Counted from the first letter of the stretch, positions 18,147 through 28,244 are shown. The stretch is DNA of 64,000 bases from Laspinema olomoucense D3b (GCF_025370785.1 NZ_JAMXFA010000006.1:30824-94823), one strand, 5' to 3'. Numbers and translations: made by a program. The notes: a model not told the origin generated them from the sequence alone.

Positions 18147-20060
18147 CTACTTCGTTTCAGAGAACTCAGCGTCAATGACATCTTCGTCAGAACCGCCAGA
18201 GGGAGGAGTGCCACCACTGCCGCCGTCATTATCATTCGGCGGGGCCCCTGTACCACCACCCGATTGCTCGTAGATCTTGCTACCGATCGCATACAGAGCT
18301 TGTTGCAACTCAGTCATTTGAGACTTGATCTGCTCAAAGTCATCCTTGGCGATCGCATCCTTCAGCGCTTGAATCAAATCTGTCACCTTCGTCTTCTCAT
18401 CCGCTGGGACCTTATCTCCCAACTCACTCATCTGCTTCTCAGCTTGATAAGTCAAAGAATCCGCTTGGTTCTTCAGATCAATCTTCTCGCGACGTTCCTT
18501 ATCTGCCGAGGCATTCGATTCCGCTTCCCGGACCATCCGTTCCACTTCATCCCCAGGCAGGGTACTCGCACCCGTGATGCTGATCGACTGTTCCTTACCA
18601 GTCCCCTTATCCTTCGCATGGACATTCAGGATCCCGTTCGCATCAATATCAAACGTCACTTCAATTTGAGGAATACCACGCTGTGCCGGGGGAATTCCAT
18701 CTAAGCGGAACGTTCCCAAACTCTTGTTATCGTTCGCCATCTCGCGTTCCCCTTGCAGAATGTGGATTTCCACATTCGTTTGACCATCCACTGCGGTGGA
18801 GAACACTTCCGACTTCTTCGTCGGAATCGTGGTGTTCCGAGGAATAATCTTGGTCATCACGCCCCCCAAGGTTTCCACACCCAGGGAGAGGGGAGTCACG
18901 TCAAGCAGCAGAATGTCTTTGACTTCACCGGCGAGCACACCCGCTTGAATCGCCGCACCCACAGCTACCACTTCATCGGGGTTCACCGTTTGGTTCGGTT
19001 CTTTACCCAGAACCTTTTTCACCAGTTCTTTCACTGCCGGAATCCGAGTAGAACCCCCGACGAGGACCACCTCATCGATCGCACTCTTATCCAGCTTGGC
19101 ATCGCGAACCGCATTTTCCACGGGAATGCCGCAACGGTCGATTAAATCTGCTGTCAGTTCCTCAAACTTAGCCCGCGTCAAGGTCGTATCTAAGTGCTTG
19201 GGACCTTCTTGGGTTGCCGTAATAAAGGGCAGGTTGATTTCCGTTTGAGTCACGCTAGAGAGTTCAATTTTGGCCTTTTCAGCCGCTTCAGTCAACCGTT
19301 GCAGGGCTTGCTTATCCTTCCGCAGGTCGATTCCTTCAGCTTTGCGGAATTCTTCAGCTAAGAAGTCCACAATTTTCTTATCGAAGTCATCCCCACCCAA
19401 GTGGGTATCTCCAGAAGTGGCGAGCACTTCAAACACACCGTCGCCGACTTCTAAGATGGAAACGTCGAAGGTCCCGCCCCCTAAGTCAAACACCAGAATG
19501 GTTTCATTACTCTTCTTGTCTAACCCATAAGCCAGAGATGCGGCAGTGGGTTCGTTGATGATCCGCAATACTTCAATCCCGGCAATTTTCCCGGCGTCTT
19601 TCGTCGCTTGACGCTGAGAATCGTTGAAATAGGCGGGAACCGTAATCACGGCTTGGGTCACTTTTTCACCCAGGTAGGTGCTGGCATCATCCACCAGTTT
19701 CCGCAGCACTTGAGCAGAAATTTCTTCCGGCGCATATTGCTTGCTTAAGGCAGGGCAATCGAGTTTAACGTTGCCATTGATATTAAGGACTTTATAGGAA
19801 ACTTCGGTGGTTTCGTGAGTGACTTCGGTATGTTTGCGTCCGATGAACCGCTTAACGGAATAGAAGGTATTTTCCGGGTTCATGACAGCTTGACGCTTGG
19901 CGATTTGACCAACCAGGCGATCGCTGTTTTTCGTGTAAGCCACCACCGAAGGCGTGGTGCGGAAGCCCTCTGCGTTCGCAATCACGGTGGGCTTACCGCC
20001 TTCCATCACGGCAACGCAAGAGTTTGTGGTTCCTAAGTCAATTCCAACTACTTTACCCAT
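18147..20060 (-). CDS. dnaK: Molecular chaperone DnaK (Hsp70)
   Basis: 637 residues, the normal length for bacterial Hsp70. ATPase domain (1-385) motifs: [46 protein letters not shown] and [13 protein letters not shown]. The linker [13 protein letters not shown] leads to the substrate-binding domain (about 390-505) and a helical lid, then a Gly-rich tail ending [11 protein letters not shown], which is typical of DnaK and not of HscA. It refolds and holds client proteins in the cytosol, with DnaJ and GrpE as partners. Neither partner is beside it. Cyanobacteria carry several dnaK genes; this sequence looks like the essential DnaK2 type. A small heat-shock protein gene lies upstream on the same strand. 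Confidence 0.98.
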   Translation of the reverse strand: MGKVVGIDLGTTNSCVAVMEGGKPTVIANAEGFRTTPSVVAYTKNSDRLVGQIAKRQAVMNPENTFYSVKRFIGRKHTEVTHETTEVSYKVLNINGNVKLDCPALSKQYAPEEISAQVLRKLVDDASTYLGEKVTQAVITVPAYFNDSQRQATKDAGKIAGIEVLRIINEPTAASLAYGLDKKSNETILVFDLGGGTFDVSILEVGDGVFEVLATSGDTHLGGDDFDKKIVDFLAEEFRKAEGIDLRKDKQALQRLTEAAEKAKIELSSVTQTEINLPFITATQEGPKHLDTTLTRAKFEELTADLIDRCGIPVENAVRDAKLDKSAIDEVVLVGGSTRIPAVKELVKKVLGKEPNQTVNPDEVVAVGAAIQAGVLAGEVKDILLLDVTPLSLGVETLGGVMTKIIPRNTTIPTKKSEVFSTAVDGQTNVEIHILQGEREMANDNKSLGTFRLDGIPPAQRGIPQIEVTFDIDANGILNVHAKDKGTGKEQSISITGASTLPGDEVERMVREAESNASADKERREKIDLKNQADSLTYQAEKQMSELGDKVPADEKTKVTDLIQALKDAIAKDDFEQIKSQMTELQQALYAIGSKIYEQSGGGTGAPPNDNDGGSGGTPPSGGSDEDVIDAEFSETK

Positions 20061-20394
20061 TATGGATGTTTTACTCCAATTACTACTAACAAAGGGTTTG
20101 GGCTGATTTAGCCCGGTTTATTTGGGCTATCGGACGAACTGCACGAGAGCAGTTTTTCCAGATTGAATATTTTTTAAGCCTACCAATCTATATGTTGTGG
20201 GCGGTTAGGCTTCTATTGAAGGGGAGTTTACCGAACCTCATTAGGGACGGTTTACCGAGAAAGCAGGCTTAGGGGGTGTTTTTATGGGCCGATCGCCGGT
20301 GATTTTGGGGTCTATCCCATCAGGATGGCGATCGCCCCCTCTTCCCACCCTTGTCCCTCCATCCATCGAACCTCCGGATTTGGGGTGAGCCGAT
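20061..20394. other. Region upstream of dnaK
   Basis: 334 bases between hsp20 and dnaK on the same strand, presumably holding the dnaK promoter. No CIRCE-type inverted repeat (TTAGCACTC and its complement) was found. Confidence 0.5.
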
Positions 20395-20967
20395 TTACCC
20401 TTGGTTTGCCCATAAGTCATTTAACAGTTCCCCCTCACTGGGAGCAATTTTCTCCTCAGTTTTCTGGGGGGTTAGATCCTGTTTCTGCTCTACCGGCATC
20501 ACGGGGTTACCCTCGGATTTGATCTCATCCAACCGCACCTTGACCACTTGGGGTTGTTGGGCGGAAAATTTTGGCAAGGTTAAGGTGAGAATGCCATCGT
20601 TTAACTGAGCTTCGATGCAGTTCGGCACAATCGGTTTCGTCAAGGGTACGACCCGACGCAACTTGCCGTAACGGAGTTCGGAACGGAGGTAACCGCTATT
20701 CTGACTCACGTTCTGGGGTGGCTGACGGTGGGCGGCGATCGCCACTTGAAAGCGACTCGCTTGCACATCAATTTCAGATCCCGTTAAACCGGGTACTTCC
20801 ACCCGCAATACAAAGCTATTCTCAGTTTCTTCCAGTTCGATCGCCGGTTGCCACACTCTACCCATTTCGGGACGTTGGCACGGGGGTTGTTCAGTTAAGA
20901 GTTGTTCAAATTGACGTCCCCAGGCATCGACCTCGCGTAACAGGTCAAAATTCATTGAAGTTCTCAT
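20395..20967 (-). CDS. Small heat-shock protein, Hsp20/alpha-crystallin family
   Basis: 190 residues, starting behind GGAGAGG. The N-terminal arm is short (MNFDLLREVDAWGRQFEQLL). The alpha-crystallin domain (about 42-140) shows ELEETENSFVLRVEVPGL, IDVQASRFQVAIAAHRQ, the SELRYGKLRRVVPL strand and DGILTLTLPKF, the conserved end of the fold. The polar tail is longer than in HspA of other cyanobacteria. The protein is an ATP-independent holdase that forms oligomers and passes clients to DnaK, the neighbouring gene. Confidence 0.94.
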   Translation of the reverse strand: MRTSMNFDLLREVDAWGRQFEQLLTEQPPCQRPEMGRVWQPAIELEETENSFVLRVEVPGLTGSEIDVQASRFQVAIAAHRQPPQNVSQNSGYLRSELRYGKLRRVVPLTKPIVPNCIEAQLNDGILTLTLPKFSAQQPQVVKVRLDEIKSEGNPVMPVEQKQDLTPQKTEEKIAPSEGELLNDLWANQG

Positions 20968-21312
20968 CGGGTTTCCTCTCCAAAATAAGAGTGAATTCTG
21001 AAATCGGTAGAGTGGGCAGAATCGGGTTTTATCGAACCAGTGGGCGATTAAAACACCGATAAATTTTTATGTAACCTTCGGGAAATAAAGCATTTAATCC
21101 CTACTTTTGGTGCAATGATGTTGCAAATTTCGAGTGGGTTACTTCTCTCTAATGTAGGTTAACTAACACTCTCTTAACCAGGGGGTAAACCGTAAGAAGA
21201 CTGTTGTATTTGCCGCCGATGGGCGAAAAGTTTTAAATCTTCATTCCGGGTTGACCATGACTCTAGGATAGAAAAATCTGGGTTGATGCTCAGGGGGGCA
21301 AACCGTAAGAAG

Positions 21313-21623
21313 ACTGTTGTATTTGCCGACAAAATCTACCCTGGATGTTGATGGGAATAATCAGGTCTGCTTTAGCCCGCAGGCTGAAGCCCGGAAGCTA
21401 TACGGACGAAGCCCGCCTGCGCGGGCTAATATAGAAACTCGACTTTTAACAATTAGATACTGTTGTATTTGCCGACAAAATCTACCCTGGATGTTGATGG
21501 GAATAATCAGGTCTGGTTTAGCCCGCAGGCTGTTCGCGTAGCGTTCCGCAAGGAAAGCTTGGGGCTATACGGACGAAGCCCGCCTGCGCGGGCTAATATA
21601 GAAAATCGACTTTTAACAATCAA
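21313..21623 (+). repeat. Two tandem units of a composite repeat
   Basis: Units begin at 21313 and 21459 with ACTGTTGTATTTGCCGACAA and end with the CGGACGAAGCCCGCCTGC / GCGGGCTAATA block and CGACTTTTAACAAT. The second unit carries an extra TTCGCGTAGCGTTCC block. A degenerate start of another unit lies near 21199. Confidence 0.85.
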
Positions 21624-21706
21624 ATTTGGGATAAAACAGGGCAAGACAAAACCCTCCAAGTTTCAGAAACTCAGAGGGTTTAAATCCGGGGAAGACTAAT
21701 TTATAG

Positions 21707-21815
21707 CAAATCCGGTTATCTTACGGGATCTCTCTCGATTAGCCCGCGCAGGCGGGCTTTGTCCGTATAGCCTCAGGCTTTCCTTGCGGAACGCTACGCG
21801 AACAGCCTGCGGGAT
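21707..21815 (-). repeat. Inverted copy of the GCGGGCTA element
   Basis: Starts with AGCAAATCCGGTTATC and contains the reverse complement of the 21515-21601 block, including the TTCGCGTAGCGTTCCGCAAG segment. Together the two copies make an inverted pair of about 80 bases. Confidence 0.8.
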
Positions 21816-21852
21816 TTTACACACCGATCGCCACCCGATACAGTATGAACCG

Positions 21853-23040
21853 CTAACCACGGCCCTTGCGGATGGGCGTACCACAGGGATAAGTGGCAAC
21901 AGGTTCGGGTCTTTCAGAAACGGGGGGGGCGGTTCGTTCAGATTTTTTCGCTTGCGCCAATTGGTAGTCTAATTGCAGTTTGGTCAGCATTTCCTGGCGG
22001 CGATCGTACAAGCGTTTAAGGGAACGAGGGGGACACTGATTCATCACATAAGCGGTGAGAATCGGCAGGGCGATCGTGCTGTCGGTGTAGCAAACGACAG
22101 TATTGGGCAGTTCATTGGGATCAACTTTGCCCCAGCTTACCGCTTCCGAGGGTGTGGCCCCAGATAAACCGCCGGTATCGGGACGGGCATCAGTAATCTG
22201 GATGAAGTAGTCATGTCCCCGTTCTTCCAAACCCAGGACCTCGTGAATTTGGGGTTGAGTTTGCAGGAGGAAGTTTTTCGGAGAACCGCCACCGAGAATG
22301 AACGCGGCACTTTCTCCAGGGAAGTCTTTGTTGGGGTCCCGGGCAGCATAAGCGATCGCCGCTGTTTCATTGACATCGATCGCCGGATCAATGATTAATG
22401 CCGACCCTTCTAGGGCAAGCGCCGCCACATTCATCCCGATCGAGCTATCTCCCGGGGACGAGGTATAAATCGGCACCCCGCACTCATACGCCGTTGCCAG
22501 CAAGCAGGAATGCTCTACCCCGCGTTGCTTCTCGATTTCCCGGACATATTTGCCCAGCAGATAGTGAAATTCAGCCGTTCCCATCCGCTTCTGAAACGGT
22601 TCTGCCCGCAAAATCGTCCGAATAAAGCCATCGGTTTCTAACAACACATCGTAGTCAAAAATAATGTCGTAGATGCGGATATGACCCTCTTCCCGCAGCT
22701 TGATATCATCCACGAATGGATTTCCCGCATAGAGGTTTAATCCCAGTCCGTAATGGATATCATGATACAGATTTGCGCCGGTACTAATGATGTAATCAAC
22801 AAAACCATTGCGGATCAGCGGTGCTAAGGCTGATACCCCGAATCCCGCCGGAGTCATGGCCCCAGATAGGCTCAGTCCCACAGTCACCCCCTCCCGCATT
22901 ACCTTTTGGGTCAGCAGGTGACAGATTTCCCGCAACCGAGCGGAATTATAAGCGGTGAAGTAACCATCAATTAAGTCCACGACGCTCACGTTCTCAGTCA
23001 TGGGGGCGGGTGCAATTTTGCGATCTATCATTTGAGACAT
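21853..23040 (-). CDS. speY: Deoxyhypusine synthase-like protein (homospermidine biosynthesis type)
   Basis: 395 residues from ATG 23040, chosen because GGAG lies seven bases upstream; an in-frame ATG at 23073 lacks this. DHS-fold motifs: [57 protein letters not shown] and [16 protein letters not shown], the last holding the NAD-proximal and catalytic Lys region. Eukaryotic and archaeal enzymes modify eIF5A, which bacteria lack; bacterial relatives act on free polyamines, transferring an aminobutyl group from spermidine. The last 40 residues are a polar extension. The upstream gap is long and structured. Confidence 0.88.
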   Translation of the reverse strand: MSQMIDRKIAPAPMTENVSVVDLIDGYFTAYNSARLREICHLLTQKVMREGVTVGLSLSGAMTPAGFGVSALAPLIRNGFVDYIISTGANLYHDIHYGLGLNLYAGNPFVDDIKLREEGHIRIYDIIFDYDVLLETDGFIRTILRAEPFQKRMGTAEFHYLLGKYVREIEKQRGVEHSCLLATAYECGVPIYTSSPGDSSIGMNVAALALEGSALIIDPAIDVNETAAIAYAARDPNKDFPGESAAFILGGGSPKNFLLQTQPQIHEVLGLEERGHDYFIQITDARPDTGGLSGATPSEAVSWGKVDPNELPNTVVCYTDSTIALPILTAYVMNQCPPRSLKRLYDRRQEMLTKLQLDYQLAQAKKSERTAPPVSERPEPVATYPCGTPIRKGRG

Positions 23041-24131
23041 TTTTCCACTCCAAACGGTTGAAATACAGGGCATAGTGGCCTTAGCAGACCAAGCAACTAA
23101 GGCGATTGACTATGTTCAATCATGAATATTCAAGTTAATTGACATCGCTGCCAGAGGTGAAGGATGGGGTCAGGTTCCTGGGAACCGACCTCATCCCGAG
23201 GCAGTGGCTGGAGAACTCAACCCAACGCTCTATCCCGCAAGCATGATGCTTAATGACGGCATCTGACAGATGTTTCGTTCATCTGATGCGAGTTTCTCTA
23301 TCATGAATCCGCTCGATTTTTGATAGAGCTAGGGCCGGACAAATCCAGCTTGTTTGAAGACGGTTATCGGAACGCCGTCTCCTTGTCAAAATTTTGTGGG
23401 TCTATAACCCCGATCGACCTAGTTTGCGGACCCCTAAAGACTTAGGGTCTTAACAGCAGCTTACAAGAAGCTTCAGAAGTACCGAGCGCAAACCTTATCT
23501 AACAGGCCGATCGGACCATACTAGGCGCTTCACATCGATCAGTCCAGGACAGCGCCGGGTCGCAATGCCGTTTACGCTTCAACTGCATATCCAGATACCA
23601 GAGGCCACGCCAAGGGTAGCCAGTTAGAGCAAAGAGTTTCAACGTTGTTATGCAACCTCTCTTGAGAAGACAACATTTTCACTCTACTCTAGCACTAAAA
23701 TTCCAGGGCTGAAATCTGGAAATTGACTTTTGTTAGCTAATTTCTGCCTTTAGGGTTAGATAACAGGGGATTATCTCCTTTTTTTGCATTTTTTCGGCTT
23801 TTCATCGGCTGGAAGCTCTCTCGGGAGAAGTAGGACTTACCTCAGAGCAGATGGGAAAGGCCGAAATGCCGACAATGGCAGGGTCTGACAAGAATAGGTT
23901 TGTTACGCTTAACCAACCCTTGTAAGTCCCTAAGAGGACCCCACCCTAACCCTCCCCAAGACACAGGGGAGGGGACCGGAGGTGGCGTGATGCTGCTGGG
24001 CCCGCTTCTCAGGGTAGAATTCGCGGCCAAAACCGGGGCTAGAAACGGGGGAAAAAAACTCTTGGAAATTGCCTAGACCGAAATGCAGATTCAGCAGTAT
24101 GATGGGAGATTGTGAGTTAAAAACCATAACT
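23041..24131. other. Long structured gap between speY and rplS
   Basis: 1.1 kb between divergent genes. Hairpins: GATGGGGTCAGGTTCC with near-complement at 23163-23195, GACGG/CCGTC near 23380, and CCTAA/TTAGG near 23437. The stretch 23340-23640 is evenly GC-rich without an open frame, so it may be a long leader or an RNA gene. It does not match tmRNA, RNase P or SRP RNA motifs that I know. An AGGACTTAC-ended element is at 23832-23940. Confidence 0.5.
23832..23940. repeat. GGACTTAC-ended inverted-repeat element
   Basis: Ends GGACTTAC (23833) and GTAAGTCC (23933-23940). Similar ends occur at 34081-34170, but the interiors differ. Confidence 0.45.
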
Positions 24132-24494
24132 ATGAAGGCTGAACAGATTATCCGTGAGCTTGAAGCGGAACAGTTAAAAACGGACCTGCCGCAGATTTAC
24201 GTTGGTGACAGCGTAAGAGTGGGAGTCAGAATTAGAGAAGCGGGCAAAGAAAGAACCCAGCCCTACGAGGGAGTGGTGATTGCCATGCGCAATGGTGGGA
24301 TTAACGAAACCATTACCGTGCGCCGCGTTTTCCAAGGGGTTGGGGTGGAACGAGTCTTTTTAGTGCACTCCCCCCGGATTGAGAGCATCCAAATATTGCG
24401 TCGGGGTAAAGCACGACGGGCGAAGCTGTACTATCTGCGCGATCGCGTGGGTAAAGCCACCCGCATCAAACAACGGTTTGACCGCCCTATCTAA
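24132..24494 (+). CDS. rplS: 50S ribosomal protein L19
   Basis: 120 residues from ATG 24132, matching the usual L19 N-terminus ([20 protein letters not shown]); a longer frame from 24069 adds residues not found in L19. Core motifs: [50 protein letters not shown] and [21 protein letters not shown]19 sits at the 30S-50S interface. The gene opens the conserved cyanobacterial block rplS, tRNA-Trp, secE, nusG, rplKAJL. Confidence 0.97.
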   Translation: MKAEQIIRELEAEQLKTDLPQIYVGDSVRVGVRIREAGKERTQPYEGVVIAMRNGGINETITVRRVFQGVGVERVFLVHSPRIESIQILRRGKARRAKLYYLRDRVGKATRIKQRFDRPI

Positions 24495-24595
24495 AACCAA
24501 TCCAAAAAAATTGCCCAGGGTGGGTTGACGCGATCGCCAGTTTGGGTATAGGATAGGAAATGGGTGAATCGCTCTAACCAGCAGATTCAACCCGT

Positions 24596-24668
24596 GCGCT
24601 CTTAGTTCAGTTGGTAGAACGCAGGTCTCCAAAACCTGATGTCGGGGGTTCAAGTCCTCCAGGGCGCG
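24596..24668 (+). tRNA. tRNA-Trp (CCA)
   Basis: 73 bases. The acceptor arm GCGCTCT pairs with AGGGCGC through two G-T pairs. The anticodon stem CAGGT/ACCTG encloses CTCCAAA, giving anticodon CCA. TTCAAGT is the T-loop. CCA is not encoded. Its position just before secE is conserved in cyanobacteria. Confidence 0.95.
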
Positions 24669-24926
24669 CTGAACCATCTTCCGAAAGATATCTGCCCGAA
24701 AGTATGTCTGCTGCAAAAACAGCAAACAACCTAAAAACTTTCGGGTAGAATTATTATCTGGGTGGTTCGTACCAAGTATTGGAAGAACAAGAAAAAGTTT
24801 AAGCTAGAACGGCGACGAGTGCAGCCACCCAATTGGGTGTGGCGTGATTCACTGGCTTGGAGCATGAAAGCTGTTGCCAAGAAAGAACTACCTGTTGTTG
24901 CGTTCAGTGGGAGAAGAAAAGCAATT

Positions 24927-25148
24927 GTGGCAAAGAATAACGAAGCAAACCAAGAAACAGCAAGCGGTTTCAATCCCGCCGAGTTTTTCCAGGAAACAAA
25001 AGAAGAACTAGCTAAGGTAGTTTGGCCATCTCGGCAGCAGGTAATTAGTGAATCCTTGGCCGTCCTCTCGATGGTCGCCTTAATTGCCAGCTTAATCTAT
25101 TTCATCGATAAATTTTTTGGTTGGGCAGCTACACAGGTGTTCGGATGA
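24927..25148 (+). CDS. secE: Preprotein translocase subunit SecE
   Basis: 73 residues from GTG 24927, preceded by GGGAGAAG; the frame is open further upstream (ATG 24867), but those residues do not look like SecE. FFQETKEELAKVVWPSRQQV is the conserved cytoplasmic amphipathic helix and SLAVLSMVALIASLIYFIDK the single membrane helix. SecE clamps SecY in the plasma and thylakoid membranes. The stop overlaps the nusG start (ATGA), so translation is probably coupled. Confidence 0.9.
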   Translation: MAKNNEANQETASGFNPAEFFQETKEELAKVVWPSRQQVISESLAVLSMVALIASLIYFIDKFFGWAATQVFG

Positions 25149-25789
25149 TGTTTGCATCGGACGACGACTCTCAATATTCAACTCAACCGTCAGAAACCGA
25201 CGAAACGGAAGAATCCACATCATCAGTGCAAAAGCGCTGGTATGCCGTCCAGGTGGCTTCCGGCTGTGAAAAACGGGTCAAAGCGACTCTAGAACAGCGG
25301 ATTCAAACCCTGGATATGGGTGAGCGGATTTTTCAAGTCGAGATTCCCCAAGCTGCTGCATTTAAAATCCGCAAGGATGGAAGCAGACAGCAAACGGATG
25401 AAAAAATCTTCCCCGGTTACGTCCTCGTCCAAATGGACATGGATGATGAAAGCTGGCAGGTTGTCAAAAACACCCCCCATGTGATTAACTTTGTGGGGGC
25501 CGAACAAAAACGCCGTTACGGACGCGGACGCGGTCACGTCAAACCCATGCCCCTGAGTTATTCGGAAGTTCAACGAATATTCAGGCAACGGGATGAAGCC
25601 GAGCCAGTAGTCAAAACTTATTTGACTCCCGGAGAAAAAATTGAAGTGGTCTCTGGACCCTTTAAAGATTTTGATGGGGAAGTCATAGAAGTTAGCCCAG
25701 AGCGCAGTAAGCTCAAAGCACTCCTGTCTATCTTCGGACGAGATACACCCGTCGAACTGGAGTTTAATCAAGTCCGCAAATTGAGTTAA
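25145..25789 (+). CDS. nusG: Transcription termination/antitermination protein NusG
   Basis: 214 residues from ATG 25145; a second ATG follows immediately. An acidic N-terminal extension of about 30 residues precedes the NGN domain ([20 protein letters not shown], about 32-140, with [20 protein letters not shown]), and the KOW domain (about 160-214) has [18 protein letters not shown]. NusG binds RNA polymerase and couples it to Rho and to ribosomes. It is followed 17 bases later by rplK in the classic order. Confidence 0.97.
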   Translation: MMFASDDDSQYSTQPSETDETEESTSSVQKRWYAVQVASGCEKRVKATLEQRIQTLDMGERIFQVEIPQAAAFKIRKDGSRQQTDEKIFPGYVLVQMDMDDESWQVVKNTPHVINFVGAEQKRRYGRGRGHVKPMPLSYSEVQRIFRQRDEAEPVVKTYLTPGEKIEVVSGPFKDFDGEVIEVSPERSKLKALLSIFGRDTPVELEFNQVRKLS

Positions 25790-25806
25790 AGCAGCTAACA
25801 CAGCAA

Positions 25807-26232
25807 ATGGCAAAAAAAGTAGTTGCGGTGATTAAGTTGGCGATTAATGCCGGAAAAGCCAACCCCGCACCCCCGATCGGGCCAGCGCTCGGTCAGCATG
25901 GCGTAAACATAATGATGTTCTGTAAAGAATATAACGCCAGAACTGCCGATCAAGCGGGTCTCGTGGTGCCGGTAGAAATTTCCGTCTTTGAAGACCGCAG
26001 TTTCACCTTCATTCTGAAAACCCCTCCCGCCTCTGTCTTGATTCGCAAGGCAGCAGGGATTGAAAGAGGTTCAGGGGAACCCAATCGCAAGAAAGTGGCA
26101 GAAATCTCCCGGGCTCAACTCCGAGATATTGCCCAAACCAAAATGCCTGACCTCAATGCCAATGACATTGAAGCGGCTATGAAAATTGTCGAAGGGACTG
26201 CCCGGAATATGGGTGTGACCGTCGCCGATTAG
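25807..26232 (+). CDS. rplK: 50S ribosomal protein L11
   Basis: 141 residues, standard length. [20 protein letters not shown] and [20 protein letters not shown] form the N-terminal domain that binds thiostrepton-type drugs in the family. The C-terminal rRNA-binding domain has [20 protein letters not shown] and ends [15 protein letters not shown]11 lies at the GTPase-associated centre with L10 and L12, whose genes follow. Confidence 0.98.
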   Translation: MAKKVVAVIKLAINAGKANPAPPIGPALGQHGVNIMMFCKEYNARTADQAGLVVPVEISVFEDRSFTFILKTPPASVLIRKAAGIERGSGEPNRKKVAEISRAQLRDIAQTKMPDLNANDIEAAMKIVEGTARNMGVTVAD

Positions 26233-26244
26233 GAACCGATGGGA

Positions 26245-26272
26245 GATTTTAGATTTTAGATTTTAGATTTTA
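26245..26272 (+). repeat. Heptamer repeat (GATTTTA)x4
   Basis: Four perfect copies between rplK and rplA, 12 bases after the rplK stop. Confidence 0.95.
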
Positions 26273-26457
26273 GAGGTTGAGAAAACTGATAGATTCTAAG
26301 AACTGGGGTTTGAAATCTCTGAAGTGACCTAGATTAGGTTTCCAAAGAGACACACAGAGCGATCGCACCACCGTGCTTTCCTTCTAACCTGAATCTCAAC
26401 CGAGTGACCCATACAAGGGGCAGAGGCATCACCTCGTTATGACCCCAGGAGAGAAAA

Positions 26458-27174
26458 ATGCCCAAAAAAATCTCGCGTAGATTACAAGAACTCACCAAAA
26501 AGGTCGAAGAGCGGCCTTATCAACCCTTAGAGGCGCTCAACCTTTTAAAAGAGACCGCCACAGCCAAATTTCCTGAATCCGCCGAAGCCCACATTCGCTT
26601 AGGCATCGATCCCAAGTACACCGACCAACAGCTTCGGACTACCGTGGCCCTCCCTAAAGGAACGGGTCAAACTGTCCGCGTGGCGGTGATTGCTCGGGGG
26701 GAAAAAGTGACCGAAGCTACCAATGCTGGTGCAGATTTGGCAGGATCTGAAGATCTCATTGCCGAAATCCAACAAGGCCGCATGGACTTCGATAAACTGA
26801 TTGCCACCCCGGATATGATGCCCCAAGTGGCCAAATTAGGGAAACTTCTCGGCCCTCGGGGGTTGATGCCTTCGCCAAAAGGTGGTACGGTGACCTTTGA
26901 CCTCGGTCAAGCGATTAATGAGTTCAAAGCCGGTAAACTAGAATTTCGCGCCGATCGCACGGGCATCGTCCATGTCATGTTCGGCAAAGCTGCTTTCCCC
27001 GCTCAAGATCTCTTAATTAACCTGAAGGCGTTGCAAGAAAGCATTGACCGCAACCGTCCTTCCGGTGCTAAAGGCCGCTACTGGCGCAGTGTGTATGTGA
27101 CTTCTACGATGGGACCCTCCATTGAAGTCGATATCAGCGCCTTGCGTGATCTCAAGCTGACGGAAACCGCCTAA
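26458..27174 (+). CDS. rplA: 50S ribosomal protein L1
   Basis: 238 residues. The ATG follows a GGAG-type site (CAGGAGAGAAAA). Motifs: [70 protein letters not shown], and [21 protein letters not shown]1 forms the mobile stalk at the E site and in many bacteria represses its own operon by binding its mRNA. The gap from rplK is 225 bases and includes heptamers. Confidence 0.98.
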   Translation: MPKKISRRLQELTKKVEERPYQPLEALNLLKETATAKFPESAEAHIRLGIDPKYTDQQLRTTVALPKGTGQTVRVAVIARGEKVTEATNAGADLAGSEDLIAEIQQGRMDFDKLIATPDMMPQVAKLGKLLGPRGLMPSPKGGTVTFDLGQAINEFKAGKLEFRADRTGIVHVMFGKAAFPAQDLLINLKALQESIDRNRPSGAKGRYWRSVYVTSTMGPSIEVDISALRDLKLTETA

Positions 27175-27239
27175 GAGCGACTTAAAATTTTGAGGAAACT
27201 CAAAATTCATCCCTTCAAACCCCACAATTAAATAGCACA

Positions 27240-27508
27240 GTAGCCGGAGACAGTAGGTGCCCAACAGGGCTTAATTTCCTACCTAGGTTTGCGTTATCTT
27301 TCCCTTTGTGCTGATCAGGTCATGAGTTGACCCGATTGGCGTGGGAATCTGACAAAACCCCGGCTACCCTGCTGGGGTTTTTGATTGGGTCGGGGATAGG
27401 GGAGCAGTGGGAGTCATACATTCCACTAATATTCCCAGGGGATGAATGCTCCAGCTCCCAAATGTCTCTTATTTCTTAATCTTCATCCCAATCAGGAGGT
27501 GAAAACGA
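27240..27508 (+). promoter_or_regulatory. Ribosomal protein L10 leader of rplJ-rplL
   Basis: The 330-base gap before rplJ holds a leader of the usual L10 type: paired segments around 27245-27290 (GTAGGTGCCC, TTCCTACCTAGG) and then a terminator-like hairpin AAAACCCC/GGGGTTTT with a T tail at 27354-27382, well upstream of the rplJ start. In the known system the L10-L12 complex binds this leader and reduces expression. Confidence 0.65.
27354..27382 (+). terminator. Attenuator-type hairpin upstream of rplJ
   Basis: Stem AAAACCCC with GGGGTTTT and a TT tail, about 125 bases before the rplJ start. It could end rplA transcripts or act as an attenuator. Confidence 0.75.
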
Positions 27509-28060
27509 GTGGGTAAAACGCTGGCAGATAAACAAGCGATGGTGACGGAGCTCAAACAAGAGTTGAGCCAGTCCCAGATGACGCTTGTGATCGATTACAA
27601 AGGGTTAACCGTGGCAGAAATTACCGATTTACGTCGGCGTCTGCGCGAAAGCGGTGCAACCTGTGCAGTCGCTAAAAACACCCTGATGCGACGGGCAGTT
27701 GATGGCGACGAAAACTGGCAATCTTTAGAGGGATTTCTGAAGGATACCTCTGCCTTTCTGTTCCTGAAAGAGGACCTTAACGGTCCAATTAAGGCGTATC
27801 AAGACTTCCAAAAAGCGACCAAGAAGAGTGAACTTCGGGGTGGTGTATTAGAAGGAAAAGCGCTGACTTTCGAGCAAGTTAAGGCGATCGGAGATCTGCC
27901 ATCCAAAGAACAGCTCATGGCTCAAATTGCCGGTGCTCTCAATGGCGTGGTAACGAAGATTGCTGTGGGTATCAAAGAAGTTCCTTCGGGTCTGGCCCGG
28001 GGTCTTCAAGCCTACGCCGACAAAGACGGCAGCACCAGCGACGAAGACCAAGCGGCCTAA
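27509..28060 (+). CDS. rplJ: 50S ribosomal protein L10
   Basis: 183 residues, GTG start seven bases after AGGAGGTG. Motifs: LADKQAMVTELKQELSQSQM, VIDYKGLTVAEITDLRRRLR and AVAKNTLMRRAVDGDENWQS in the rRNA-binding N-terminus; the C-terminal helix (about 135-175) binds L7/L12 dimers. It anchors the L12 stalk. Gene order is the standard rplJ-rplL, but a 184-base gap filled by heptamer repeats separates them. Confidence 0.97.
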   Translation: MGKTLADKQAMVTELKQELSQSQMTLVIDYKGLTVAEITDLRRRLRESGATCAVAKNTLMRRAVDGDENWQSLEGFLKDTSAFLFLKEDLNGPIKAYQDFQKATKKSELRGGVLEGKALTFEQVKAIGDLPSKEQLMAQIAGALNGVVTKIAVGIKEVPSGLARGLQAYADKDGSTSDEDQAA

Positions 28061-28063
28061 GCG

Positions 28064-28105
28064 CTGGTCGGTGGTCAGTGGTCATTGGTCGTTGGTCGTT
28101 GGTCA
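28064..28105 (+). repeat. Heptamer repeat (TTGGTCA/TTGGTCG-type) x6
   Basis: Six 7-base units from 28064: CTGGTCG, GTGGTCA twice, TTGGTCG twice, TTGGTCA. It begins three bases after the rplJ stop. Resembles the STRR heptamers described in cyanobacteria. Confidence 0.95.
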
Positions 28106-28160
28106 TTTGTTGTGGGATGAGGAATTAACGATTTTCACACTCTTATGTCTTTGTCTAGTA

Positions 28161-28202
28161 ACAAAGGACAAAGGACAAAGGACAAAGGACAAAGGACAAA
28201 CG
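28161..28202 (+). repeat. Heptamer repeat (ACAAAGG) x6
   Basis: Five perfect ACAAAGG units and one ACAAACG at 28196, ending 42 bases before the rplL ATG. Confidence 0.95.
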
Positions 28203-28244
28203 ACAAAAAACTATTCCCTTTACATATTTGATAGGAGTTAATCC

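Larger units (their letters stand above)
20968..21852. other. Repeat-filled gap between hsp20 and speY
   Basis: 885 bases without a convincing gene. The apparent frames here are translations of repeats. Contents: a partial unit at about 21199, two tandem units at 21313-21623 and an inverted copy at 21707-21815. Confidence 0.7.

Noticed and set aside
21317..21699. Two frames of 74 and 78 codons between hsp20 and speY
   Set aside because: They are the repeated units translated; the same peptide appears twice.
23340..23640. tmRNA, RNase P RNA or SRP RNA
   Set aside because: None of the signature segments that I know for these RNAs was found, so I left it as an unassigned region.
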